From the NCBI RefSeq assembly GCF_005870035.1, contig NZ_SWJG01000002.1:62001-126000 (forward strand): a stretch of 64,000 nt of DNA. Direction: 5' to 3'. The translations under genes were made by a program, and so were the position numbers. Below the pieces are notes generated by a model. It worked only from the letters and a program-made list of their open reading frames with translations, did no database searches and was not told the origin of the DNA. Numbering within the stretch: position 1 is the first letter of the stretch; every line of letters begins with the position of its first letter. This DNA is from Spirosoma lacussanchae. Its GTDB lineage: Bacteria; Bacteroidota; Bacteroidia; Cytophagales; Spirosomataceae. Shown in pieces: positions 30,655 through 41,364 of the stretch.

Positions 30655-31578
30655 TCAATTGCTAGTGAGCCAGTTATTGGCTTTCATCCACGCGAACAGC
30701 GGGTCCATCCAGCCGGGGTGACGAAAAATGAAACCGTGGTCGCCTTTGGGGTAGACGTGCATTTCGACGGGTACTTTTTGGCGTCGCAGGGTTTCAAAAT
30801 AGGCGATGCTATTGTCAACGTCGACCAGCTTATCGTCGGCCGCGTGGGTCAGGTACGTTGGGGGCGTGTTGGCACGTACCTGCAGCTCGTTGGAGAACAG
30901 CTCCACGTCCTGTCGCGATGCGTTTTTGCCCAGCAGGGCGTCGTGGGAGCCGCCGTGCGTCAGGCTGTCGCGCATGCTGATAACGGGATAAACCAGAATC
31001 TGAAAATCAGGGCGCAGGCTGGTGTTACTGGCGTTGTCGACATACGCTTTCTCGAAATGCGTGGCGGCCGTCGAGGCCAGATGCCCACCCGCCGAAAAAC
31101 CCATGATGCCTACCTTTGCGGGGTCGATTCCCCAGTTGGCCGCATTCTCCCTGACGAGTTTGATGGCTTGTTGCGCATCCTGCAACGGCCCGATTTTCTT
31201 GTCGGGCATAATGGCGTCGCTGGGCAAGCGGTACTTCAGCACAAATGCGGCTATGCCTTTTTCGGCCAGCGCTTTTGCCGTATTGACGCCCTCGCCTTTG
31301 TAGACCACCACGCCATATCCCCCGCCGGGAATGATGATGACTGCCGCGCCGGACGCTTTGTCTGTGGCCGGTTTGAAATACTCCAGCGTGGGTTTTGTGA
31401 CCCCCCTGATCACGCCCGATTCCATCCCCGACTCCTGCACATCGGACGCTTTTGAGTTGGGCACTACAGTGGCATACAGGGGAATGATTTCCTGGGCTTG
31501 TGCGGCAAACGATGCAACTACTAGCCAACCAGTTAACGCGGCTAGGGGCAATGTCATGATTAAACGAAAGGGTTTCAT
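30655..31578 (-). CDS. Secreted BD-FAE-type alpha/beta hydrolase (acetyl/feruloyl esterase-like)
   Basis: The 307-residue protein has a signal peptide (to ASFAAQAQ) and an alpha/beta hydrolase fold: AAVIIIPGGGYGVVVYKGEG (oxyanion region H-G-G replaced by P-G-G-G), VGIMGFSAGGHLASTAATHF (nucleophile Ser), HAADDKLVDVDNS (Asp) and YPKGDHGF (His). This matches the BD-FAE/axeA1-like esterases frequently found in xylan loci, which act on acetylated or feruloylated xylan. It is 84 nt downstream-linked to GH39 on the minus strand and 100 nt from the CE6-like gene. Confidence 0.85.
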   Translation of the reverse strand: MKPFRLIMTLPLAALTGWLVVASFAAQAQEIIPLYATVVPNSKASDVQESGMESGVIRGVTKPTLEYFKPATDKASGAAVIIIPGGGYGVVVYKGEGVNTAKALAEKGIAAFVLKYRLPSDAIMPDKKIGPLQDAQQAIKLVRENAANWGIDPAKVGIMGFSAGGHLASTAATHFEKAYVDNASNTSLRPDFQILVYPVISMRDSLTHGGSHDALLGKNASRQDVELFSNELQVRANTPPTYLTHAADDKLVDVDNSIAYFETLRRQKVPVEMHVYPKGDHGFIFRHPGWMDPLFAWMKANNWLTSN

Positions 31579-31622
31579 CTGGGTGGGGGTTTATCCTGAT
31601 GACTTGTGGTATTCATTGATTT

Positions 31623-31663
31623 TTTGTCATCCCGGCGGCCCGGTCCTCCGTCGGGATGACAAA
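31623..31663. repeat. GTCATCCCG palindrome of the dispersed family
   Basis: TTTGTCATCCCG (31623-31634) and CGGGATGACAAA (31652-31663) are perfect 12-bp arms with a 17-nt loop. It lies 15 nt behind the stop of the gene at 31679. The arm and loop are identical to the 23783 element over 27 nt, so the copies are related by descent. Confidence 0.9.
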
Positions 31664-31678
31664 CAGCGTTGAATCATA

Positions 31679-34545
<2,867 letters not shown>

Positions 34546-34613
34546 TCAACTACCAATTTTCGCTACTTATTTGTACACCGGCTCTCGGGAAAAGTAGCCG
34601 TACTCACTTTCCA

Positions 34614-36566
34614 TCAATTCACTAGAAGGGCGGCCCCGTTTGTCGGGATTACCCAGTCTACTTCCCCATTTTTTGGTAGTTTGGCGGTGCTCACCCTGCC
34701 GGTCAATTGCGCATCGTCGCTGTAGAGCTTATACTCGGCACCGGCGGCAATCATGGATAATTTCAGTTTCAGCTTGAGGGGTTCTTTCTGGGCGTTTATC
34801 CCGGCTACGTACCATTTCGTGCCCTGCCGACGAGCCAGGACAACGTACTTGCCCGGATAGCCATCGATGAAGCGCACGTCGTCCCAGGTGGTGGGCACGG
34901 TTTTCATGAAGTCGATAGCCCAGTCCGGCGCATCGGTGAGGTTGTTCGGTGCCAGCGCAAAATGCTGAACGCCACTCTGAAACAGGACCGCCGTGGCCAG
35001 CGCGTACACGTCGGATGTAACCCGTTTCGACCCCCGGTTGGGCGTGTTGCTGGCGTTGTAAAATTTGTTCAGCGCACTGCCGCCAAAGTCCATGCTACCC
35101 ACCGTGTTGCGGATAAACGGGTGCAGCGTGGCGTTAAACGCTTCTCTGTCATTACTTCCCTGCGAAAAAGCCAGGTTCTCGCTGGCCAGTACGGCTTCGC
35201 TGGCTGCGTAGTTGGGGTACATCCGCTCCCAGCCGCGGGGGAGTGTCGAGCCGTGAAAAATGCACAGGATGCCGAAGTCGTTGGCGTCGTACAGAATGTC
35301 TTCGTACAACTTCATCGTCTCCTGCTTGTCACCGCCAAAGAAATCGACCTTGATTCCCTTTACGCCGATTTTCTTCAGCCAGGCCATCTCCTTCCGACGG
35401 GCAATGGTATTGTCCATAATACCGCGTGGCCCCTGCGGAGCGTCGTTCCAGTAGCCGTTTGAGTTGTACCACAAATACAGGCTAACACCTTTGCTGGCTC
35501 CGTACCTGGCCAGTTCGGCTATTTTATCCCGTCCGATCTGTGTGTCCCAGAGGGCGTCGACCAACACGGTTTTGTAGCCCATAGCCGCGCTAAAATTGAT
35601 GTAGCGAATCTGTTCGTCATACACCGTTCGGCTGTCCATGCCAATGATCCAGCTCCAGCTTCCCTTTGTGTATTCGTATTGCTGAGACCCCTCGTAACGC
35701 GGTTCAACGACATCGAAGGGCACGGTGGTTTCAACGATGGGAGCCAGCGTTTGGCCGACGGTGATCGTGCGCCAGGGCGTCTCGCCGGGTAGTGGAATAC
35801 CCGGTGCCGAAGTGCCAATGCCGTTGTTTTCGTCGGGCATCGGGAAGCCGATGGTATACAAGCCGTCGGTATGGCCAATCAGGCGGCTGCCACAGTAGCG
35901 ACTGTCGACGCCCGTTTCAGAGACCAGTACCCAGCCGTTGGTATTGACCTTGAACAGGCAGGGAAAGGTGTAGCCATTGCCCCGGCCGTTTTCGCCCAGG
36001 GTGTCGTCGACCGTATACGGAATTTCGTAGCTGGGCATGGTCCGGGCGAAACCCACCATCGCTTTGCTTTGCGCCGACAGAAACGTGGTGGTACCGGCCG
36101 GAAACGTAAAGCCCGTTTTTTCTTCGTCAATTACGCAGGACCGCGACGCCTTTTGCGGATATACTCTGTACCGGAACGCCACATCGTTATTACTGACCCG
36201 GAACGTAATGTCGATGGCCGCAGCATTGTTTTTCGAGTATGACATGACGCCTTCGTTGGCCACGTAATGCACCTTACTCCGCTTGATGTTCGGCAACTCG
36301 TAGGTGTTGTCAAGCTTGCTGATCGCCAATGCTTTACCAACGGAGAGTCCTTCCGTAAAGTCGCCCACATTCGTTTTCAAACCAAGGGGGGATTTTACGA
36401 CAAATGGGTTGCCGTTCAGCGACACACTGTAAACTGGCTTCCCATTATCCAGCGATAGGGTTACCTGCAATTTGCCGTCTGGGCTGCTCACGACCGAATT
36501 TGGCGTTTGCGCATGACCTGCATACGCACAAATCCAGAGCGGCAACAGGAAAATAAGGTGTTTCAT
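34614..36566 (-). CDS. GH97 glycoside hydrolase, probably retaining alpha-galactosidase-like
   Basis: The 650-residue secreted protein has a signal peptide (to GHAQ) and the three GH97 parts: N-terminal beta-supersandwich (about 25-280), catalytic barrel (about 290-560, GSWSWIIGMDSRTVYDEQIR, MGYKTVLVDALWDTQIG) and C-terminal sheet. The motif GVKGIKVDFFGGDKQETM carries an Asp where, from family knowledge, retaining members have their nucleophile. Inverting alpha-glucosidases of the SusB type lack it. FHGSTLPRGWERMYPNYA follows. In xylan loci GH97 members may strip alpha-galactosyl or related side groups. It is 11 nt from the GH9 gene. Confidence 0.85.
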   Translation of the reverse strand: MKHLIFLLPLWICAYAGHAQTPNSVVSSPDGKLQVTLSLDNGKPVYSVSLNGNPFVVKSPLGLKTNVGDFTEGLSVGKALAISKLDNTYELPNIKRSKVHYVANEGVMSYSKNNAAAIDITFRVSNNDVAFRYRVYPQKASRSCVIDEEKTGFTFPAGTTTFLSAQSKAMVGFARTMPSYEIPYTVDDTLGENGRGNGYTFPCLFKVNTNGWVLVSETGVDSRYCGSRLIGHTDGLYTIGFPMPDENNGIGTSAPGIPLPGETPWRTITVGQTLAPIVETTVPFDVVEPRYEGSQQYEYTKGSWSWIIGMDSRTVYDEQIRYINFSAAMGYKTVLVDALWDTQIGRDKIAELARYGASKGVSLYLWYNSNGYWNDAPQGPRGIMDNTIARRKEMAWLKKIGVKGIKVDFFGGDKQETMKLYEDILYDANDFGILCIFHGSTLPRGWERMYPNYAASEAVLASENLAFSQGSNDREAFNATLHPFIRNTVGSMDFGGSALNKFYNASNTPNRGSKRVTSDVYALATAVLFQSGVQHFALAPNNLTDAPDWAIDFMKTVPTTWDDVRFIDGYPGKYVVLARRQGTKWYVAGINAQKEPLKLKLKLSMIAAGAEYKLYSDDAQLTGRVSTAKLPKNGEVDWVIPTNGAALLVN

Positions 36567-36577
36567 AACGGGTTACG

Positions 36578-39115
36578 TTACTTTTTAACTAATTCATTAG
36601 CCGCGCTGGCCAGCAGAATATAGGCCGAGCAGATGTCGATGATCACTTCGTTTTCGCCCCACAGAAACGGCCAGTCCTCGCGGTTCTCCGGAAAGTCGGG
36701 CTTCAGCACCATAATGCCGGGAACTACCCCACCGGCGATGTAGCTGAAGTCAGCGCGGTTGCTGCCGTAGGTAATCTTCTTGGATCGCGTACCCACCGCC
36801 GACACGAATGAGAGATTGTGATACGGGTGGCAGCCGAAAATGTAGTTTAGTCCTCTGAAGACATATTCCGGGCTGATGATGTCCGGAAAATGCCGGTTGG
36901 CGTGGTAGTTGGTGATGGCCCAGCTGATTACCTGCTGGTTGCTGCCCCAGCCGCCCCGCGTACCCGCCGGAACGCCGTATGGATTCTGTTTGGTAAGCTC
37001 ATCGTTTGCCGCCCTGAACTTGACCACATAGTCTTTCAGCCTGGTCTGGTAGGCCTTGTCCATAAACGGATACGCTTGCAGAGCCGCCGTCAGGCCCAGC
37101 CCAACATTCCGGTCGAGGGCGGGCCATATTGCGTCGTTGAATTTTTTGGCGTAGCGGTCGTCTTTGGTAGTAATGAATAGCTGCAATGCCGCGGCCATTT
37201 CGGTATTCCGGCGGAACATGGCAAAGCGGGAGGTGTCGGTGTTGACTTTGCCGTCGTTTTCGTCCCACAATTTTTTGGCGTATGTCAGTGCCTGCGTCGA
37301 TAAGGTATCGTTGAAGCCTTTCAGTGCCCGGCTGGCGGCTGCCAGCGCTGCGGCCGTGTTATAGTCCAGAAAAGCCGAGCGGGTGGTGAAGGCCCAGCGG
37401 TCGTCCATGGTACCGCTCGATTTTCCGTCCGACTCGTAGGGTTTCAGGTTCGGGTTGTAGGGCAGGTTGTCGGTTTCGGTATTCGCGTCGCCGAGGTGGT
37501 GGTATTGGTGCAGATTGGGTACAATGATGCCCCGAACGGGATGGCCGATGTTCTTGACCTGCGCCACCAGATTCAGCGTGCCGTGTTCGATCTGCTGAAG
37601 AAGATCCGGTTTGCCGTCGGGTCGGTGGATATCGACATATTGCCTGGCCTGATCGATGCGGGTTTCGTCGCGGGTCAGTTTCAGCTTTTCCCAGGCATCC
37701 ACGAAGTTCAGGATCGTGGTGTTGTGGGAGCCGGTCTGAATATCGAAATCACCCGCGTCGAACCAGCCGCCTACGCCCAGTCCCGGAATTCGCTCCAGCG
37801 GTTTATACTTCGTATCAGTTTTGTCGCCCATCGAGTAGCCGTCAAAGTGCTGCTGGTTAAGTGGCGCCTGTAACGCATCGTCTTTGAACGGAGCCCCGTG
37901 CCATACGCGATACGCTTCGTTTACCGTCATGTGGTCCATCTGCACCGGAAACCAGACATCGAGCGTTGGGTGCCAGGTCTTTTCGTATACATCGGCCGCA
38001 ATGGGGAAGATATTGGTCTTCTGATCGCCGTACCGGATAAAGTATACGCCTGGCTCTTTGACCGAGCTGAAGTCGAATCGGGCGTAGTTGTAGCGCAGAA
38101 ATTTGCCCCAGGGCGTCACGGCGCCCTTCAGCTTCTCGACCTGTTTGCCATCGGCCATCACCTGAACCAGCGACGCCGTTTTCAGCGCCTGATCCGTCTG
38201 ATCCAACTCAATCACCGCTACTTTTTCCTGCCCCGGGTTATAGCCTACCTGCGAGAATTCAATCACGGGGGCGCGTTTCCAGTTGGGGATCACATTGGGT
38301 TCCAGGTACCAGGTCAGCACCTTGCCGGTTTTTCCGGCGGGTAGCAGACTGCGTACAATAAACCAGCCGTTCTGGGCCAGATTCCGCCCGTCGAACAGCA
38401 TCAACTCCGTTTCCGACTGGATGCTGACCATGTGTTCGGGATCATCGGGGGCCAGCACCATGCTTTTGCCCGACGTCAGCGGTGCCGGTACGATAAATTC
38501 GGGCTTGCCCCGCTCCTCGAAGGTATTGTGGATGCCGAACTGCTGAATCTTCTCGGAGAGCGGCTCTGTTTTAGTGTTGCTGGCCGGATACAGTGGGAAC
38601 GTACCTGGCCTACCGTCGGCCATATACGACTTCTCAAAGTAAGCAGACGGCACAAACTCCAGGTTAAAGCCAGCTTTGCCAACCACTTTTGCGGGTAGTG
38701 GTTTGTCGAGGTACACGCTGATTTCGAACCCGTTGCCTTTGGCGCTGACCACCACCCGCGAGTCGAAATCGACTTCCTGATAGCGTAGGCCCACTTCGAT
38801 GCTATTGTTTGCTTTATCTACTTTGCGCGACGTCATTTTTGGCACCAGGTCCCATTGTTCGGGTGTGTGCTGCAGGCGCACCGCTCCGCCCGTCGAGGTA
38901 CGGACGCCGTGGTGAATCATCTCGATGCCGGCCGTTTTTTCGTCGAAGAACATCCCGTTGTACTGGCTGCTGAAAACCAGTACGTTGAGCCCCGGCGTTT
39001 CGAAATATTCCGCATCATTCAGTTTGGTCTTCTGACAAAAGGCGGCTGTCGTGGTCAAAAGAAGCAGGAACAGGCCCGTTGCCCGAAGGCCTGGATAGGT
39101 CAGTGTTTTTTTCAT
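36578..39115 (-). CDS. GH9 glycoside hydrolase with N-terminal Ig-like domain
   Basis: The 845-residue secreted protein has a signal peptide (to AAFCQ). An N-terminal region of about 270 residues resembles no module I can name, and a CelD-type Ig-like domain (about 285-385, FSQVGYNPGQEKVAVIELDQ) follows. The (alpha/alpha)6 GH9 domain comprises GVGGWFDAGDFDIQTGSHNT (catalytic Asp pair), RGGWGSNQQVISWAITNYHA, IFGCHPYHNLSFVSAVGTRS and FLWGENEVIIDICSAY (acid Glu). GH9 enzymes are mostly endoglucanases, but xylan-associated ones exist. It is large for the family because of the N-terminal extension. Confidence 0.85.
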   Translation of the reverse strand: MKKTLTYPGLRATGLFLLLLTTTAAFCQKTKLNDAEYFETPGLNVLVFSSQYNGMFFDEKTAGIEMIHHGVRTSTGGAVRLQHTPEQWDLVPKMTSRKVDKANNSIEVGLRYQEVDFDSRVVVSAKGNGFEISVYLDKPLPAKVVGKAGFNLEFVPSAYFEKSYMADGRPGTFPLYPASNTKTEPLSEKIQQFGIHNTFEERGKPEFIVPAPLTSGKSMVLAPDDPEHMVSIQSETELMLFDGRNLAQNGWFIVRSLLPAGKTGKVLTWYLEPNVIPNWKRAPVIEFSQVGYNPGQEKVAVIELDQTDQALKTASLVQVMADGKQVEKLKGAVTPWGKFLRYNYARFDFSSVKEPGVYFIRYGDQKTNIFPIAADVYEKTWHPTLDVWFPVQMDHMTVNEAYRVWHGAPFKDDALQAPLNQQHFDGYSMGDKTDTKYKPLERIPGLGVGGWFDAGDFDIQTGSHNTTILNFVDAWEKLKLTRDETRIDQARQYVDIHRPDGKPDLLQQIEHGTLNLVAQVKNIGHPVRGIIVPNLHQYHHLGDANTETDNLPYNPNLKPYESDGKSSGTMDDRWAFTTRSAFLDYNTAAALAAASRALKGFNDTLSTQALTYAKKLWDENDGKVNTDTSRFAMFRRNTEMAAALQLFITTKDDRYAKKFNDAIWPALDRNVGLGLTAALQAYPFMDKAYQTRLKDYVVKFRAANDELTKQNPYGVPAGTRGGWGSNQQVISWAITNYHANRHFPDIISPEYVFRGLNYIFGCHPYHNLSFVSAVGTRSKKITYGSNRADFSYIAGGVVPGIMVLKPDFPENREDWPFLWGENEVIIDICSAYILLASAANELVKK

Positions 39116-39150
39116 GGTAAGGGTTTAGGTAGGCAGGAGAGGGGAGTGGG

Positions 39151-40743
39151 TTATTGCTTTTGGCCCAGCTTGTCGCTGATCCGGAAGTAATCGAAGTCGG
39201 CAAAGCCGCCCGTTTGTGAGGTGGCGTAGTTGAACAGCCCGAATCGATAGCCCATAAAGTGCGGAATGGTGTACGGCATTTTCAACGGGTCGCCAATGGC
39301 CGTCCAGGTCTTGCCGTCGAGGCTATAGAAGAAATGAGCAGTGTCTTTGCGGTCGCGGAAATCGCATTCAGCCTTTAGATAGACCGTTTTCTGGCCCAGC
39401 GGCACGCGCTGTACCTCTACTGGCTTGCCCGAACTGGCACTGACCATCACAATGGCTTTCGCACCGTTCTCCATTTTTACGCCCACCAGCCCATAGTTCT
39501 TTTGCAGTAGACTCAGCCCGGCAAAATCACCATCTTTCAGATTCGACACATCAAGCATTGTCGACCCGGTCGATTCGGGGCCAATGGTCCGCTGGGTGAG
39601 GGTGTTGCGGGCCATCACGAAGGAGGTATCGGTACGGCCGGTTTTCAGGCGCAGAAACCCTTTTCGCTCCGAGACGGACCAGAGGCTATTGTCGGGGTTG
39701 TGGTTCCACTGCCACACCAGCGGCAGCGCGGGGTCGCCTTTTTTGCGGGTAAACTCGTCGGAGTTCACGATGCCGGGAATCAGGCCCTTGCTGGCGGGCA
39801 GGTTGAGCGTTTGGGGCACTTTGCCGTTTTCGCCCAATACCGGCCAGCCGTCTTTCCATTCGACAGGTACCAGATACGGAATGCGGCCTACTCCGCCGAA
39901 GTCGCGGAACAGGTACGAAAACCACTTTCCGTCGGGGGTGTCGATCAATCCGCCCTGCGCCACGCCCAGATCCTGCAACGCCACGCGCCCTTCCCACGGA
40001 CCGGTAATCTTGTCGGCCCGGTGGATGATGACTGTCCGCATGCCGCCACGTGGCCACGAAATATTGAAGAGGTAGTATTTGCCGTTTACTTTGAACAACT
40101 GCGACCCCTCTGCAGGAAGGCCACCACCCGTACCCGATGGCGTGCTGGCGTTTTCAATGATGACCTGCTCGGTGGTGCCGGGCTTCACCCCGGTAGCATC
40201 AGCGGTAAGTTCAACCAGTCGGAGTTTACCCGCGCCGTAGATCAGGTATGTTCGTCCATCATCGTCGAAAAACAGGCTGTGGTCGTGGTACGACGGCTTG
40301 AACGACACCTCTTTCCAGGGGCCTTTTTCGATATTTTTCGTGGTGTAGATGTGAGTTCGGCCGCTGGTCTGGGCGAAGGTCGTCGCGTAGTAAAGTCCGT
40401 TGTGGTAACGCAGACTGCTGGCCCACGAGCCGCGCCCGTAGGTGCTGTTGCCGTTGTTCAGGCTCATCGCGTCTACCGTTGTCAGCGTATCGTACGCGTA
40501 GCCGACCAGTTGCCAGTTGATCAGGTCGTTCGATTTCATAATCGGCAAACCCGGACTCAGGTGCATGGTCGTGCTGCTCATGTAGTAGGTGTTGCCTACG
40601 CGAATCATGGCCATGTCGGGCACGTCGGCAAAAATCACCGGGTTTTGGGCCGTTTGAGCAATTACCATAGTCTGCGTTAGCAGCAACACCATCGTCAACG
40701 ATCGAAGCAGTATTTTTTGATACAATTGGTTGATAGTAAGCAT
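39151..40743 (-). CDS. GH43 beta-xylosidase with C-terminal concanavalin-like domain
   Basis: The 530-residue secreted protein has a signal peptide and a GH43 propeller at about residues 30-320. The catalytic carboxylates lie in IFADVPDMAMIRVGNTYYMS, PSYHDHSLFFDDDGRTYLIY and GGLPAEGSQLFKVNGKYYLF. The C-terminal domain (about 330-525) matches the beta-xylosidase concanavalin-like fold (YSLDGKTWTAIGDPLKMPYT, FADFDYFRIS). This two-domain form normally releases terminal xylose. It is 35 nt from the GH9 gene. Confidence 0.9.
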   Translation of the reverse strand: MLTINQLYQKILLRSLTMVLLLTQTMVIAQTAQNPVIFADVPDMAMIRVGNTYYMSSTTMHLSPGLPIMKSNDLINWQLVGYAYDTLTTVDAMSLNNGNSTYGRGSWASSLRYHNGLYYATTFAQTSGRTHIYTTKNIEKGPWKEVSFKPSYHDHSLFFDDDGRTYLIYGAGKLRLVELTADATGVKPGTTEQVIIENASTPSGTGGGLPAEGSQLFKVNGKYYLFNISWPRGGMRTVIIHRADKITGPWEGRVALQDLGVAQGGLIDTPDGKWFSYLFRDFGGVGRIPYLVPVEWKDGWPVLGENGKVPQTLNLPASKGLIPGIVNSDEFTRKKGDPALPLVWQWNHNPDNSLWSVSERKGFLRLKTGRTDTSFVMARNTLTQRTIGPESTGSTMLDVSNLKDGDFAGLSLLQKNYGLVGVKMENGAKAIVMVSASSGKPVEVQRVPLGQKTVYLKAECDFRDRKDTAHFFYSLDGKTWTAIGDPLKMPYTIPHFMGYRFGLFNYATSQTGGFADFDYFRISDKLGQKQ

Positions 40744-40784
40744 TCTACAATGGCTTTTTGCTGTTGTACTGTTTATGTCAGTGG

Positions 40785-40808
40785 TTTGTCATTCTTCGGG
40801 ATGACAAA
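40785..40808. repeat. Compact GTCAT palindrome with UUCG tetraloop
   Basis: TTTGTCAT and ATGACAAA arms enclose TC-TTCG-GG, so the RNA folds as GTCATTC(UUCG)GGATGAC with one G-U pair. This is an unusually stable tetraloop hairpin. It lies 5 nt behind the VOC gene stop and belongs to the dispersed palindrome family. Confidence 0.8.
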
Positions 40809-40813
40809 AAGAG

Positions 40814-41332
40814 CTACTGCAACGGCCCGATCAACTCGATAAAATTGCCGTCGGGATCCTGCACGAAAACGAAGTGCGCTTTGGCGTTCAGGGGTGTGGG
40901 CGTGCTGCCCAGAAACTTCACCTTCATCTGTGTCAACCGGTCGATGATGGGCTGGAGGGCTTTCACCTGAATGGTGATGTACTGCATACCCGTATCGTCC
41001 TGGATGTAGGTGGGCTTCGGATGCGACGCTTTTTTGCCGAAGCTCATCAGCTTCCAGTCGGTGGCTTCGGGGCTGTTTTCGAGTTTCAGGATGGTTACGT
41101 TCGTGGCTACACCATTAGTCAGGCCGGAGCGTTTGCCGAAGTCTTCATTGATAGTGAAGCTGCCGGTTTTGACCATGCCGATGCCATTGACATAGAAGTC
41201 AACCGAACGCTCAATGTCGGCAACGACAACTCCCACGCCGATGGTTTTGCTGGTAAAGTTGGATTGCCCAAAGGATGGTAAAGCACATCCAATTATGAAT
41301 AGTGTTATTTTGACACATTTACGGGCAAGCAT
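40814..41332 (-). CDS. Secreted VOC (glyoxalase/bleomycin resistance) family protein
   Basis: The protein starts at the ATG at 41332, giving 172 residues that begin with an apparent signal peptide (MLARKCVKITLFIIGCALPS, then FGQ). An ATG at 41362 is possible but adds a charged n-region. The mature part has two beta-alpha-beta-beta-beta VOC modules: VGVVVADIERSVDFYVNGIG and ITIQVKALQPIIDRLTQMKV, with QDPDGNFIELIGP at the end. VOC metal ligands would be His or Glu at strand ends, and the final Glu is present. No enzymatic role is clear. It sits between GH127/146 and GH43 in the xylan locus, with a 2-32 nt gap upstream. Confidence 0.85.
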   Translation of the reverse strand: MLARKCVKITLFIIGCALPSFGQSNFTSKTIGVGVVVADIERSVDFYVNGIGMVKTGSFTINEDFGKRSGLTNGVATNVTILKLENSPEATDWKLMSFGKKASHPKPTYIQDDTGMQYITIQVKALQPIIDRLTQMKVKFLGSTPTPLNAKAHFVFVQDPDGNFIELIGPLQ

Positions 41333-41364
41333 CGTTGTTTTATTCTTTTTGAAAAGAAACATGG

